Shown one piece after another: positions 11,301-19,973 of a stretch of 64,000 nt of DNA (positions are counted from its first letter, which is position 1; every line of letters begins with the position of its first letter). A program made the translations under genes and the position numbers. The DNA comes from UA16 sp905478895 (GTDB lineage Bacteria; Bacteroidota; Bacteroidia; Flavobacteriales_D; Sanyastnellaceae). The notes beneath the pieces are model-generated. The model did not search any database, was not told where the DNA came from, and saw nothing but the letters and a program-made list of their open reading frames with translations. The stretch is taken from NCBI GenBank assembly GCA_943788495.1, contig CALSQO010000001.1, positions 1,364,001 through 1,428,000 on the forward strand, read 5' to 3'.

Positions 11301-14300
11301 TCCACAAATGCCGCACTCGTCTAATTCTGCACATGAGCCGTCATCTTCTGTGGCATCCATGTTATAGTTGCAGGCTTCTGCATCCATGCATCCCAAAATT
11401 GTCAATGGACAAAGCGGGTATGGGCAATCAGAATCATAAGTAGTCTCTGTATTATCCGTGCAATTGACTTCACCATATGTCCAAATTCCGTCTACTTTAT
11501 AAGCCCAAGAATCCAAGTATTCCCACTCTTCGCCTGAACCATCAACATTGATGTCACCGAAGGTCTCAATGACCACAGTATACTCGAACAATTCAATTGC
11601 ATCGTCGCCATTCTGGCTGATGCCTGAGTTGCCCATGAATACATGCTCAAATTCAGAATAGCAGTCCGCGAAGTAAGCCGCCATGGCTTCTTCCGATCGA
11701 ACCACCAAAATATCGTCACCAGCGCTCACGGAAGCCGCAGGGAATGAGTATTCCTCTCCGTCCGTACCGCCGCCATTGTTGGCGACTCCAATTCCAAATG
11801 AACTAAGGTCAGCAATGTCAACAGAAGCCACCACGTGAATCGCTTTACCATTGCTTCCTCCCGATGGAACCGTGAAATCAATGATTCCCTGAAGTGCCAA
11901 CGCGTATGTCAACGTCGCACAAGAACCATCGTCGTCGGTTGCCTCTGGGTTGAAGTTCGGAGCCTCTGTATCGGTGCAACCCGCAATTTCGAATTCATCG
12001 CAAATGTCATCGCCATCTGCATCGTTCAAGCAAGCACCTGCGCAATCATAACCGTCGGCAGGCAACGTACCATCGCAGTCGCATGCGCCTTCAGCAATGC
12101 CGTCACCGCCGCAAACTCCGCATTCATCAGTGTATTGGCATGTGCCATTTTCCTCTGAAGCTTCTGCATCGTAGTTACACGCCTCTGGATCCGTGCATCC
12201 ACCTTGCTCAAATTCGTCGCACGTGCCGTCACCGTCTACATCGTTCAAGCATACGCCGTCGCAATCATATCCATCCTCGGGTCCGTTTCCATCGCAATCG
12301 CATGCGCCTTCAGCGATACCATCACCGCCACAAACGCCACAAATGTCTTCTTGCAAACAAGAGCCATCATCCAAAATAGCTTCACTGTCATAGTTACAAG
12401 CCGTCTCGTCTGTACATCCTTCTGGAAGTGAAGGACAAAGCGGGTATGGGCAATCAGAATCATAAGTAGTCTCTGTATTATCCGTACAATTGACTTCACC
12501 ATATGTCCAAATTCCGTCTACTTTATAAGCCCAAGAATCCAAGTATTCCCACTCCTGGCCTGTGCCATCTACATTGATGTCTCCAAACGTCTCAATGACC
12601 GTTTCCAATTCGAACAATTCAATCGCATCATCGCCATTCTGGCTGATCCCCGTGTTGCCCATGAATACGTGTTCAAATTCAGAATAGCAGTCCGCGAAGT
12701 AAGCCGCCATGGCTTCTTCCGATCGGACCACCAAAATATCATCACCAGCGCTAACGGAAGCCGCAGGGAATGAGTATTCCTCTCCGTCCGTACCACCGCC
12801 ATTGTTCGCAACTCCAATTCCAAATGAACTGAGGTCAGCAATATCAGCAGAAGCCACCACGTGGATCGCTTTACCATTGCTTCCTCCCGATGGAACCGTG
12901 AAATCAATGATTCCTTGAAGTGCCAAAGCATATGTCAACGACGCACAAGAACCATCGTCGTCAGTTGCCTCTGGGTTGAAGTTCGGCGCATCTGCATCAG
13001 TGCAACCCGCAATTTCAAACTCGTCGCAAACGTCATCGCCATCTGCATCGTTCAGGCAAGCACCCTCGCAATCATAGCCGCTGGCCGGCAAAGTTCCATC
13101 GCAGTCACAAGCACCATCAGCAATGCCATCACCGCCGCAAACTCCGCACTCGTCCAATACGTTTCCGTCGCAATCACAAGCGCCTTCAGGGATACCGTTA
13201 CCGCCGCAAACTCCGCACTCGTCCAATACGTTTCCGTCGCAATCACAAGCGCCTTCAGGGATACCGTTACCGCCGCAAACTCCGCACTCGTCAATTTCAA
13301 GGCATGAGCCGTCGTCCGTGGTTGCGGTAGCTTCGTAGTTGCATGCCGTTTCGTCCGTGCAACCAGGCACATCATACGTGCAACTTCCATCGTCATACTC
13401 AGCGCTTGAATCGTAATTCGAAGCCGTTTCATCCGTGCAACCACAGGCATTTCCGCCTGTGCCACCTCCGCCTTCCCCTTCGGCTGCAAATGTTCCGACA
13501 CCGTCAAATGCAAATGCCTTTCGAATATCGTTGTCTCCAATGCCGTTCTCGAAAATCTGAACATTCAACAAACCGCTGAACGAACCACCAGTCGTGAATT
13601 GCAAAATCAATACTTGACCATTGTCGTCGCCCAATCCGTTTGGTGTGCCATTGAGAACGTACCAAGCGCCACCTGTTTGAGTGTTGATCTCGACGTCCTG
13701 ACCTGACAACGCAGAAGTTGCCGAGAAACAACCCAAATATGGTTGTTCGGTGTCTTCCACCGTGCTAATGGTCACTTCGTCACCAGTAGGCTGGGCCTCA
13801 ATGCCAATGGTCAACCAACTGTCCGCCGCAAGGGATGGAAAGAAAGTGACAAAGAATGGATTGATTCCAGCAGCGGTAGCCCCTGTTGCAGCAGCATCGT
13901 TGTAGAAACCCAATTCGGTACCAAAGGACAGCGGCTCAAGATTATTACCATAGATCGAACTCACAAAGTCATCTGAGTTGAGCAGATCTAGATACGCACG
14001 GTACGTTGTTTGACCTTCGATGATGCCCGTGGCGTGCTCAACAATGGTCATGGTATAGCCTGTTGGCAAGCCTGATACTTCACCGCATGAGCAAAAATCA
14101 CATGATCCATCGTCTTCGGTTGCATCTCCATTGTAATTGCATGCTGCACTGTCTGTGCAACCGGCCAGTTCAAGGTCATCGCAAATGCCATTTTCATTGG
14201 CATCCGATGTGCAAGAACCTCCGCAAACACCCAATGCGTCCAATTCGTTTCCTTCGCAGTCGCAATCGCCTTCAGCGATGCCATCACCGCCGCAAACACC

Positions 14301-15353
14301 GCACTCGTCCAATACGTTTCCTTCGCAGTCACAGGCGCCGTCAGCGATGCCGTCACCGCCACAAACTCCGCACTCGTCTTCAACAGCGCAAGAACCATCG
14401 TCAGAAGTAGCGGAATCGTCATAGTTGCACGCCGTTGCATCCATGCAACCCAATACTTCTGCATCGTCACAAACGCCATTTTCATTGGCGTCTGCAGTGC
14501 ATGTACCTCCGCATACACCCAAGGCGTCTAACGTGTTTCCATCGCAGTCGCAAGCGCCTTCAGCGAAGCCATCACCGCCGCAAACACCGCAAGCATCAAT
14601 GTATTGGCAAGAACCATCATCTTCCGTCGCGGTCGAATCGTAATTGCAGGCCTCTGCATCCATACAACCTTGAACTATGTCAGGCCCTCCTGTGTCATCG
14701 CCTTCGGCGTAAAACGTTCCCGTCCCATCAAATGCAAACGCCTTTCGAATATCAGACTGACCATCACCATTTTCGAAAATCTGAACATTCAACAAACCGC
14801 TGAACGAGCCACCAGTTGTGAACTGCAAAACCAATACTTGACCATTGTCGTCGCCCAATCCGTTTGGTGTGCCATTGAGAACGTACCAAGCGCCACCTGT
14901 TTGAGTGTTGATCTCGACGTCCTGACCTGACAACGCAGAAGTTGCCGAGAAACAACCCAAATATGGTTGTTCGGTGTCTTCCACCGTGCTAATGGTCACT
15001 TCTTCACCAGTAGGCTGGGCCTCAATGCCAATGGTCAACCAACTGTCCGCCGCAAGGGATGGAAAGAAAGTGACAAAGAATGGATTGATTCCAGCAGCGG
15101 TAGCTCCTGTTGCAGCAGCATCGTTGTAGAAACCCAATTCAGTGCTGAATGACAGATGCTCCATTTCGTTTCCGTAGACGGAACTCAAAAAGTCACCTGT
15201 ATTGATCATATCAACGTAAGCTCGATAGGTCGTTTGACCCTCGATGACTCCCGTGGAATGTTCTGAAACTGTCAGTGAATACAAGGATTCAGACTGAGCA
15301 TAAGTGAGTCCGGAAAGCAAGATTCCGGCGCAAAGCAGTAGAAAACGACTCAT
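1892..15353 (-). CDS. Giant secreted Cys/Asp-rich repeat protein (about 4,486 aa), reading frame broken once by a 1-base insertion
   Basis: Two long frames, 15353-10764 and 11002-1892, overlap and join into one protein if one base near 10822 is removed. Here GCC GCA CGG TTA replaces the GCC GAC GGT TAC found in sister repeats. The start at 15353 gives a signal peptide (MSRFLLLCAGILLSGLTYAQ). Order (approximate residues): unknown domain copy 1 (20-220), CGVCGG/CDCDG repeats, copy 2 (425-633), lamin-tail-like domains (809-973, 1149-1315), long repeat region, copies 3-6 (2449-2641, 2847-3054, 3221-3408, 3612-3820), a 9 x 50-residue homogenised array (3845-4295) and two dockerin-like motifs at the end. 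About sixty 'GC.D..ACNYD..A...DGSC' units alternate with 'YDCDG.CLNDADGDG.CDEFE' units, which resemble thrombospondin type 3 Ca2+-binding repeats. Expected role: Ca2+-stiffened, disulfide-rich extracellular adhesin or matrix fibre (inferred). No T9SS sorting domain was recognised. Confidence 0.8.
2468..3817 (-). repeat. Nine tandem 150-base coding repeats with a 450-base higher-order period
   Basis: Unit boundaries fall every 150 bases (3817, 3667, 3517, 3367, 3217, 3067, 2917, 2767, 2617). Each unit encodes GCQD..ACNYDADAT.DGSC followed by YDCDG.CL.D.DGDGVCD.FE. Units 2-4 (3218-3667) and 5-7 (2768-3217) form a three-unit block repeated twice with identical protein sequence and almost identical DNA. 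The outer units differ more. This is the signature of recent unequal exchange or gene conversion. Confidence 0.95.
3892..4518 (-). other. Unknown ~200-aa domain, copy 6
   Basis: Starts after a CSCG motif with SGYTLQIEEHAVNGIPGMTTYRFY and ends at GVGTFNANGESASGAGNACGC. It is of the same subtype as copies 1, 2 and 4 (contains 'ANGLPD..NQRVL' and an FDGVGTF end). Confidence 0.8.
5130..5690 (-). other. Unknown ~190-aa domain, copy 5 (second subtype)
   Basis: EGYGVIIDPIAVHTEGELAGMTTYQVF to MDAICGC. It shares the TTY, AYDSYVTV, GGWYV and ILVAQLTTDG positions with the other copies but has an HTEGELAGM start and an FPNGDNEDDDRVDLTF end, as does copy 3. Confidence 0.8.
6190..6812 (-). other. Unknown ~200-aa domain, copy 4
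   Basis: YSMTVEEYAVDGIAGMTTYRF to FAASNESENGLGNSCGC. It is closest to copy 6; the intervening copy 5 is of the other subtype, so subtypes alternate along the chain (3: second, 4: first, 5: second, 6: first). Confidence 0.8.
7430..8005 (-). other. Unknown ~190-aa domain, copy 3 (second subtype)
   Basis: FDGYEVIVEPVMLHTSGELAGLTTYRL to SFTQPLCGC, preceded by a CGCPA motif. The shared core includes AYDSYVTVQLDGPA and GSGWYVTPDG. Confidence 0.8.
11060..11330 (-). repeat. Tandem CGVCGG/CDCDG repeat (69-base period)
   Basis: About four 23-residue units of the form DECGVCGGEGIPEGDCDCDGN.. run in tandem, differing by a few substitutions (Glu/Asp and Pro/Ala changes). Confidence 0.85.
11407..12060 (-). 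repeat. Lamin-tail-like domain, copy 2, part of a 1,026-base duplication
   Basis: Nearly identical to 12433-13086 (offset 1,026 bases = 342 codons, frame kept). The encoded domain runs from LTYALALQGIIDFTVPSGG to WAYKVDGIWTYGEVNC. Features such as GKAIHVVAS, GDDILVVRSEEA and GISQNGDDAIELFE fit lamin-tail (LTD) domains found in secreted bacterial proteins. It differs from copy 1 at only a few places, for example YTVVIETFG versus LETVIETFG. Confidence 0.75.
12433..13086 (-). repeat. Lamin-tail-like domain, copy 1, part of a 1,026-base duplication
   Basis: Upstream (N-terminal) partner of the 11407-12060 copy. The duplicated block also includes the following GCTD..APNFNPEATDDDGSC and YDCEGACLNDADGDD repeats, so the unit of duplication is domain plus linker rather than the domain alone. 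Confidence 0.75.
13138..13293 (-). repeat. Perfect 69-base tandem repeat
   Basis: Two adjoining units encoding NVLDECGVCGGNGIP + EGACDCDG are identical at DNA level. A diverged third unit lies on the 3' side in + coordinates and a GDGIADG variant on the other side. Confidence 0.85.
13455..14078 (-). other. Unknown ~200-aa domain, copy 2
   Basis: GYTMTIVEHATGIIEGQTTYRAY to GVGTFAAEGEGGGG. Bases 13548-13916 match 14772-15140 of copy 1 almost exactly (offset 1,224 bases = 408 codons). Confidence 0.85.
14690..15290 (-). other. Unknown ~200-aa domain, copy 1 (N-terminal)
   Basis: Follows the signal peptide directly: LYSLTVSEHSTGVIEGQTTYRAY to GTGTFYAEG. Conserved points across copies are a TTYR strand, 'GFYNDAAATGATA', 'AADSWLTIGIEA', 'GGAWYVLNGTPNGL' and 'QVLVLQFTTGGSFSG'. 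A beta-sandwich is likely. I know of no function for it. Confidence 0.85.
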
Positions 15354-15376
15354 TTTCGTGATGGTTTATGGCTTCG

Positions 15377-15402
15377 TAAATATAGCAATTTTCTCTATAC
15401 AA
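15377..15402 (-). promoter_or_regulatory. Possible promoter of the giant gene
   Basis: On the minus strand TATATTTA (15384-15377) is one base from the Bacteroidota -7 box TAnnTTTG, with TTG at 15402-15400 and a 15-base spacer, shorter than usual. The start codon is 24 bases further on. Confidence 0.35.
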
Positions 15403-15535
15403 CTCGATATTATTTCGAATTATCTCGACAAACAACCATTTTTACCCCTTAAAAACACCCGTAAATAAAGCCGATTTCGTCCGGATTGAGGTTGCAAACC
15501 CCATGTTTGGCTCTCGAAATTTTGACCAAACACAC

Positions 15536-15563
15536 AAAAAAAGAGGCCTCAGCCTCTTTTTTT
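15536..15563 (-). terminator. Terminator of the RRM gene
   Basis: Seven A, AGAGGC, loop CTCA, GCCTCT and seven T: a symmetric hairpin with U-tracts on either strand. It lies 19 bases past the stop of the RRM gene. The giant gene begins on the other side and is transcribed away, so it mainly insulates that gene. The remaining bases of this 228-base gap are AT-rich with nothing else recognised. Confidence 0.85.
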
Positions 15564-15581
15564 CTCACACAAATTCAGTCC

Positions 15582-16121
15582 TTAAAAATCGTCCAAATCA
15601 TCCAACCAATCGGTTCGCTTGGTTTTTGATTTTTTCAATTTTGTAGGCTTCGGTCCGTCCGCATAAATATCCTTATTTGTTTTGAATTTACCCGCCTTGG
15701 TGGGCTTTGCTTTCGCCGCCCCTGCTTTCGGAGGGACTGCAGGAGTATCCAGCCGGCTGTATTCCGATGGTGAACCGGCTCGAGGCGAGGAAGTTGAAGC
15801 TGGCGAATCCGACGGGGTATGGGCAACGCGACCGCCCGAGGGACGTGGTCCGCTGGAGCGGGAATCCGTTGGCTTTTTTGCCCGGTCTTCCGCTTCCTTG
15901 ACTACCATACGAAACCCCATCAGTTCTGCACCGTTCATTTCCTCCAATGCTTTTTGGCCATCTGCAGCTTCCCGCATCTGAACAAAACCGAAACATTTGG
16001 ATTGCCCTGTATCCCGGTCCGTGATCACACGGGTGTAGGCAACAGGACCAAAGGCAGAAAATGCTTCTTCGAGATGTTCATCTTGAACATCGCGGTTCAA
16101 TTTCGCGACGAATAGTTTCAT
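15582..16121 (-). CDS. RRM-domain RNA-binding protein
   Basis: 179 residues. The first 80 form one RNA recognition motif: RNP2 is LFVAKL (residues 3-8) and RNP1 is KCFGFVQM (about 42-49), with aromatic residues at the RNA-stacking positions. The tail is low-complexity, Ser/Pro/Arg/Lys-rich and probably disordered, and ends in an acidic, aromatic peptide KRTDWLDDLDDF that could be a protein-binding motif. Single-RRM proteins of this kind are common in Bacteroidota and cyanobacteria and bind single-stranded RNA; cold or stress roles are known for some. Monocistronic, with its own terminator. Confidence 0.9.
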   Translation of the reverse strand: MKLFVAKLNRDVQDEHLEEAFSAFGPVAYTRVITDRDTGQSKCFGFVQMREAADGQKALEEMNGAELMGFRMVVKEAEDRAKKPTDSRSSGPRPSGGRVAHTPSDSPASTSSPRAGSPSEYSRLDTPAVPPKAGAAKAKPTKAGKFKTNKDIYADGPKPTKLKKSKTKRTDWLDDLDDF

Positions 16122-16233
16122 CTAAAGATTCGGAAAAAGTGGATATATGGTAGAAAAAATGTGCTCGCAAGATAAGCTCGAAACTTAGAAGCATCACGAA
16201 AATAGTACAAAGTCCCCTACCGGTGCAATGAAC

Positions 16234-17028
16234 TCACCAATTATCTCCATCAACCAAACGACCGAATTTTCCAAGCACGGACCCCTCTCCTTTGCTTGTT
16301 CCTCCCATCTGCGGAGCACGCGCAATGATGCGATCTGCCAATCGACTGAAAGGCAGGCTTTGCAGCCAAACTGTGCCTGTCCCACTCAACGTCGCTAAAA
16401 ACAAACCCTCTCCACCAAAAAGCATCGACTTCAGACCTCCGGCTTGTTCCACATTGTAGTCAATCTGTCCAGTATACCCAACGATGCATCCCGTGTCGAC
16501 ACGTAGTTTTTCTCCATTCAATTTTTTCTCCACCACCGTTCCACCTGCATGTAAAAAAGCCATGCCGTCTCCGCGCAACCGTTGCAAGATGAATCCTTCT
16601 CCGCCAAAAAAACCTGAACCGAGACGCTTGTTGATTGCAATGCTCACGTTCGTTCCCATCGCTGCGCACAAAAAGGCATCTTTTTGGCAAATCAACTCCC
16701 CACCCACCGCTGAGAGGTCGACCGGCATGATTTTGCCTGGATATGGGGAAGCAAAAGCCACTTTTCGTTTCAAAGCTCCTTGGTTGGTGAAGTGCGTCAT
16801 GAATAGAGATTCGCCGGTGAGCAGTCGCTTTCCAGCCCCGAACACCTTGTTCATGAATCCCTCGTTCACATCTGAACCATCCCCCATTTTTGCTTCAAAA
16901 TGAATCTCCGGTTCCATCCAGTTCATCGCACCTGCCTCGGCAATAACCGTTTCTTGGGGATCCAATTCAACTTCTACCGTTTGCAGATCATCTCCATGGA
17001 TATGAAAATCAATTTCGTGGCTTCGCAT
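16234..17028 (-). CDS. AIM24 / TIGR00266-family protein
   Basis: 264 residues, the normal family length. The family's features are visible: an N-terminal 'VEVELDPQETVIAEAGAMNWM' segment, a glycine-rich centre (GSGFFGGEGFILQRLRGDG) and a second half with GGLKSMLFGGEGLFLATLSGTG. The internal repeat indicates a duplicated beta-sandwich or trimeric beta-barrel fold like that of tryptophan RNA-binding attenuation protein. The biochemical role is unknown; the yeast AIM24 namesake is mitochondrial. No signal peptide, so cytoplasmic. Its start is back to back with the S9 peptidase gene, sharing a 68-base divergent region. Confidence 0.9.
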   Translation of the reverse strand: MRSHEIDFHIHGDDLQTVEVELDPQETVIAEAGAMNWMEPEIHFEAKMGDGSDVNEGFMNKVFGAGKRLLTGESLFMTHFTNQGALKRKVAFASPYPGKIMPVDLSAVGGELICQKDAFLCAAMGTNVSIAINKRLGSGFFGGEGFILQRLRGDGMAFLHAGGTVVEKKLNGEKLRVDTGCIVGYTGQIDYNVEQAGGLKSMLFGGEGLFLATLSGTGTVWLQSLPFSRLADRIIARAPQMGGTSKGEGSVLGKFGRLVDGDNW

Positions 17029-17040
17029 TGGTTCCTGTTT

Positions 17041-17075
17041 TTTGAATCAAAGATGCAGGGCTTTCGGTACTTTTG
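17041..17075 (+). promoter_or_regulatory. Bacteroidota-type promoter for the S9 peptidase gene
   Basis: TTTG at 17041-17044 and a perfect TACTTTTG (-7 box, TAnnTTTG) at 17068-17075, 23 bases apart. This matches the sigma-ABfr consensus at the long end of its spacing. The ATG lies 21 bases after the box, leaving a short leader. Confidence 0.7.
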
Positions 17076-17096
17076 AAGCATGTTAATTGAAAAACT

Positions 17097-19250
17097 ATGA
17101 AAAATCCTTATCAATTGCACCCATGCATCCATTCCATGACAGGCGCTTTCGCCATTGCCATGATCCTCATTGGCTGCAACACCAATGAACACTCCATGGA
17201 ACCAGATTCTCCATTCAACTATCCCACTTCCCGCGTCCAAACCATCGTTGACACGCTTTGGGGAACAGAAGTAGCAGACCCTTATCGTTGGCTAGAAGAT
17301 GACCGATCGGAAGAGACAGAAGAGTGGGTCGATGCCCAAATTGAATTTACCCAGAAGCATTTTGCCGACAACCCGTGGCGAACCCCTTTGCGCAATCGCT
17401 TTGAAGCGATTTACGACTATGAAAAAGTCGGTATGCCCCGCAAAATTGGCAACCGGTATTTTCTCGCGAAAAACAACGGACTGCAAAACCAAAGTGTTTG
17501 GTATGTGCGCGAATCGCTCCAGGGGGCAGATCAACTTTTTTTAGATCCCAATACGCTGAGCGATGATGGGACCGTGACGGCATCCCTCGGCAGTGCATCC
17601 CAAGATGATCGATACATCGCGGTCATTCAAAATGAGGCAGGATCCGATTGGCAAGAAATCCACGTATACGACCTCGGGACGGGTCAACCGCAAGGAGACG
17701 TATTGAAATGGGTCAAATTCTCCGGAACGAGCTGGGTCGGAAATGGCTTTTATTACAGCCGATATCCCGCACCTGAAGGCAGCGAACTGAGCGCTGAAAA
17801 CACTTACCACAGTGTTTACTATCACGAAATTGGGACAGACCAGTCCGCGGACCGTCTGGTCTTCCGAAACGACGAAGCGCCCAATCGGTATCATTTCGCT
17901 TATGCAACAGAAGATCGAAAATTCTTGATTCTGAGTACTTCTACAGGAACGGACGGGAATAGCATTCACTTCCTCAATTTGGAGCAACCCGATGCCACGT
18001 GGCAAGAATTAATCGGAGGTTTCAGCACCCGAAGTTCCGTCGTCGATCACGCCAATGGACGTTTTCTGGTACTGACCGACACGGACGCTCCGAAGTACCG
18101 TTTGGTTGGTATTTCAAGCGAGAACGTGACCGACTGGATCAACATCATCCCTGAATCGGACCATTTATTGGAAGGTGTAAACGCCACGGGAGGGGAATTA
18201 TTTGCCACATACTTACGCAATGCCTGCAACGCCGTGGTGCGCATGGACCTCGACGGACAAAACCCCCGTGAAATCGACCTGCCCAATGCCGCAGGTAGCA
18301 CCGGTGGATTTGGCGGAAAGGCAGACGCGACAGAAACATTCTACGCATTTACCTCCTTCACTTACCCCACCTCGATTTACCGTTATGACATGGCCACTGG
18401 CGAAAGCGCTCTGTTCGTGGCTCCTGAAGTGGATTTCAATCCGGAACAATTCGAATCCAAGCAAGTGTGGTATGAATCCAAAGATGGCACAGCCATTCCT
18501 ATGTTTATCGTACACAAGAAAGGCTTAGAATTGGATGGCAATCGCCCCACCTACCTTTACGCGTACGGCGGTTTTAACATCAGCCTCACACCGAGTTTTA
18601 GCCCTTCGCTTCTATTGCTCCTAGAGAACGATGGTGTATACGCCATGCCCAACCTTCGAGGAGGTGGTGAATTTGGTGAAGAATGGCACGAAGCCGGTAT
18701 GTTGTTGAAGAAGCAAAATGTTTTTGACGATTTCATTGCGGCCGGTGAACACCTCATCAAGGCTGGCTATACCCATTCCGATCGCCTCGCAATAGCCGGC
18801 GGTTCCAATGGCGGCTTGCTGGTGGGTGCTGCCATGACCCAGCGGCCAGAATTGGCTGCAGTCGCATTTCCCGCAGTTGGAGTCATGGACATGTTGCGCT
18901 ACCACCAATTCACCATTGGCTGGGGCTGGATTCCGGAATACGGATGCGCTGATAGTTCCAAAGCAGATTTCCTCAACTTGGCAGGCTATTCGCCCTACCA
19001 CAATCTGGCTCCTGGTACCGCTTATCCAGCAACGATGGTAACCACAGCGGACCATGATGACCGGGTTGTTCCAGCGCACAGCTTCAAATTTGCCGCTCGG
19101 CTACAAGCATGCCAATCCGGTCAGCGACCTGCACTCATCCGCATTGAAAAAGATGCCGGTCACGGCGCAGGCAAGCCCACATCGAAAATTCTGGACGAAC
19201 AAGCGGATAAGTGGGCCTTCATGTTTCATGAAATGGGCCTAACGCCCTAA
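17097..19250 (+). CDS. Prolyl oligopeptidase (S9A) lipoprotein
   Basis: 717 residues. The N-terminus has a lipobox (AMILIGC, Cys near residue 27), so it is exported and lipid-anchored. Residues about 40-440 form the family propeller, starting with 'DPYRWLEDDRSEETEEWV', a prolyl oligopeptidase hallmark. The alpha/beta-hydrolase domain follows. Catalytic Ser570 is in GGSNGG, Asp655 in TADHDDRVVP and His689 in DAGHGAGKP. The domain order, length and triad are complete, so it should cleave short proline-containing peptides in the periplasm. It lies first in a + strand run with the pseudouridine synthase, acyltransferase and methyltransferase genes, though functions do not link them. Confidence 0.95.
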   Translation: MKNPYQLHPCIHSMTGAFAIAMILIGCNTNEHSMEPDSPFNYPTSRVQTIVDTLWGTEVADPYRWLEDDRSEETEEWVDAQIEFTQKHFADNPWRTPLRNRFEAIYDYEKVGMPRKIGNRYFLAKNNGLQNQSVWYVRESLQGADQLFLDPNTLSDDGTVTASLGSASQDDRYIAVIQNEAGSDWQEIHVYDLGTGQPQGDVLKWVKFSGTSWVGNGFYYSRYPAPEGSELSAENTYHSVYYHEIGTDQSADRLVFRNDEAPNRYHFAYATEDRKFLILSTSTGTDGNSIHFLNLEQPDATWQELIGGFSTRSSVVDHANGRFLVLTDTDAPKYRLVGISSENVTDWINIIPESDHLLEGVNATGGELFATYLRNACNAVVRMDLDGQNPREIDLPNAAGSTGGFGGKADATETFYAFTSFTYPTSIYRYDMATGESALFVAPEVDFNPEQFESKQVWYESKDGTAIPMFIVHKKGLELDGNRPTYLYAYGGFNISLTPSFSPSLLLLLENDGVYAMPNLRGGGEFGEEWHEAGMLLKKQNVFDDFIAAGEHLIKAGYTHSDRLAIAGGSNGGLLVGAAMTQRPELAAVAFPAVGVMDMLRYHQFTIGWGWIPEYGCADSSKADFLNLAGYSPYHNLAPGTAYPATMVTTADHDDRVVPAHSFKFAARLQACQSGQRPALIRIEKDAGHGAGKPTSKILDEQADKWAFMFHEMGLTP

Positions 19251-19285
19251 CGGCTCCGATCAGTCAGTTGTAACGCTTGCCCCTG

Positions 19286-19945
19286 ATGATTCATTCGATT
19301 CGAATTGGATACGAAGACGAACACCTGCTGATTGGCTGGAAGCCCCATGGTCTTTTGACGTCTGGAAATGCTGGAAAAACATTTCGGTCCCAAATCCGAA
19401 AAACCAGCGGTATTCCGCAAATTGAACCCTGTCACCGACTGGACTTTGCGACGGCAGGTTGGGTCGTATTTGGAAAACACCGCGGGTCCATCCAGGCGAT
19501 GAATCAAGCGTTTCAAAACGGAGAAATTCGGAAACGCTATTGGACAATTTGCCACGGCACGTTGCCCGCCAAACTGCTCATCCAACTGCCACTCGATGGG
19601 AAGGCATCGATTACCCAGGTGCATTCAATGGCCTTCGGCTTCCTGGCTCAATCCGATGCATTGACCGCCGCTTTGATTGAAACCAAAACAGGGCGCACGC
19701 ATCAAATCCGACGGCACCTCCACGCCGCTGGTCACAGCGTGGTTGGCGATGACAAATACCCTTGGTCCGAAAGCGTTTACCGTGGTCGTGGATTGTTTCT
19801 GTGTGCACACGATCTTGAATTTGTTCATCCAATCACGGGAGAAGTGCTGCGAATCAATTCGTTGCCTTCCAAAAAATTCAAGTCAATCCCATGGATTCAC
19901 AAAGTGCTCAATGAAAGAGCTCTGCCCCTATCTTCGTCGGACTGA
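19286..19945 (+). CDS. RluA-family pseudouridine synthase
   Basis: About 219 residues from the ATG at 19286; a TTG three codons upstream is possible but weaker. The catalytic motif is HRLDFATAG with the nucleophilic Asp at residue 53, and the RNA-binding/active-site segment GRTHQIRRHLHAAGHSVVGD is intact. It lacks an N-terminal S4 domain, as in short RluA-type enzymes related to TruC/RluE-like proteins. It would isomerise uridine in rRNA or tRNA; the target cannot be read from sequence. AT instead of the usual TS before Gly in the HRLDxxTSG motif is a mild variation. Confidence 0.88.
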   Translation: MIHSIRIGYEDEHLLIGWKPHGLLTSGNAGKTFRSQIRKTSGIPQIEPCHRLDFATAGWVVFGKHRGSIQAMNQAFQNGEIRKRYWTICHGTLPAKLLIQLPLDGKASITQVHSMAFGFLAQSDALTAALIETKTGRTHQIRRHLHAAGHSVVGDDKYPWSESVYRGRGLFLCAHDLEFVHPITGEVLRINSLPSKKFKSIPWIHKVLNERALPLSSSD

Positions 19946-19973
19946 AGCAACGCTGAAAGCATCTCTTCTGAAA

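Noticed and set aside
15354..15581. RNA gene in the AT-rich gap upstream of the giant gene
   Set aside because: Apart from the terminator hairpin and a weak promoter no tRNA-like or conserved RNA structure could be seen.
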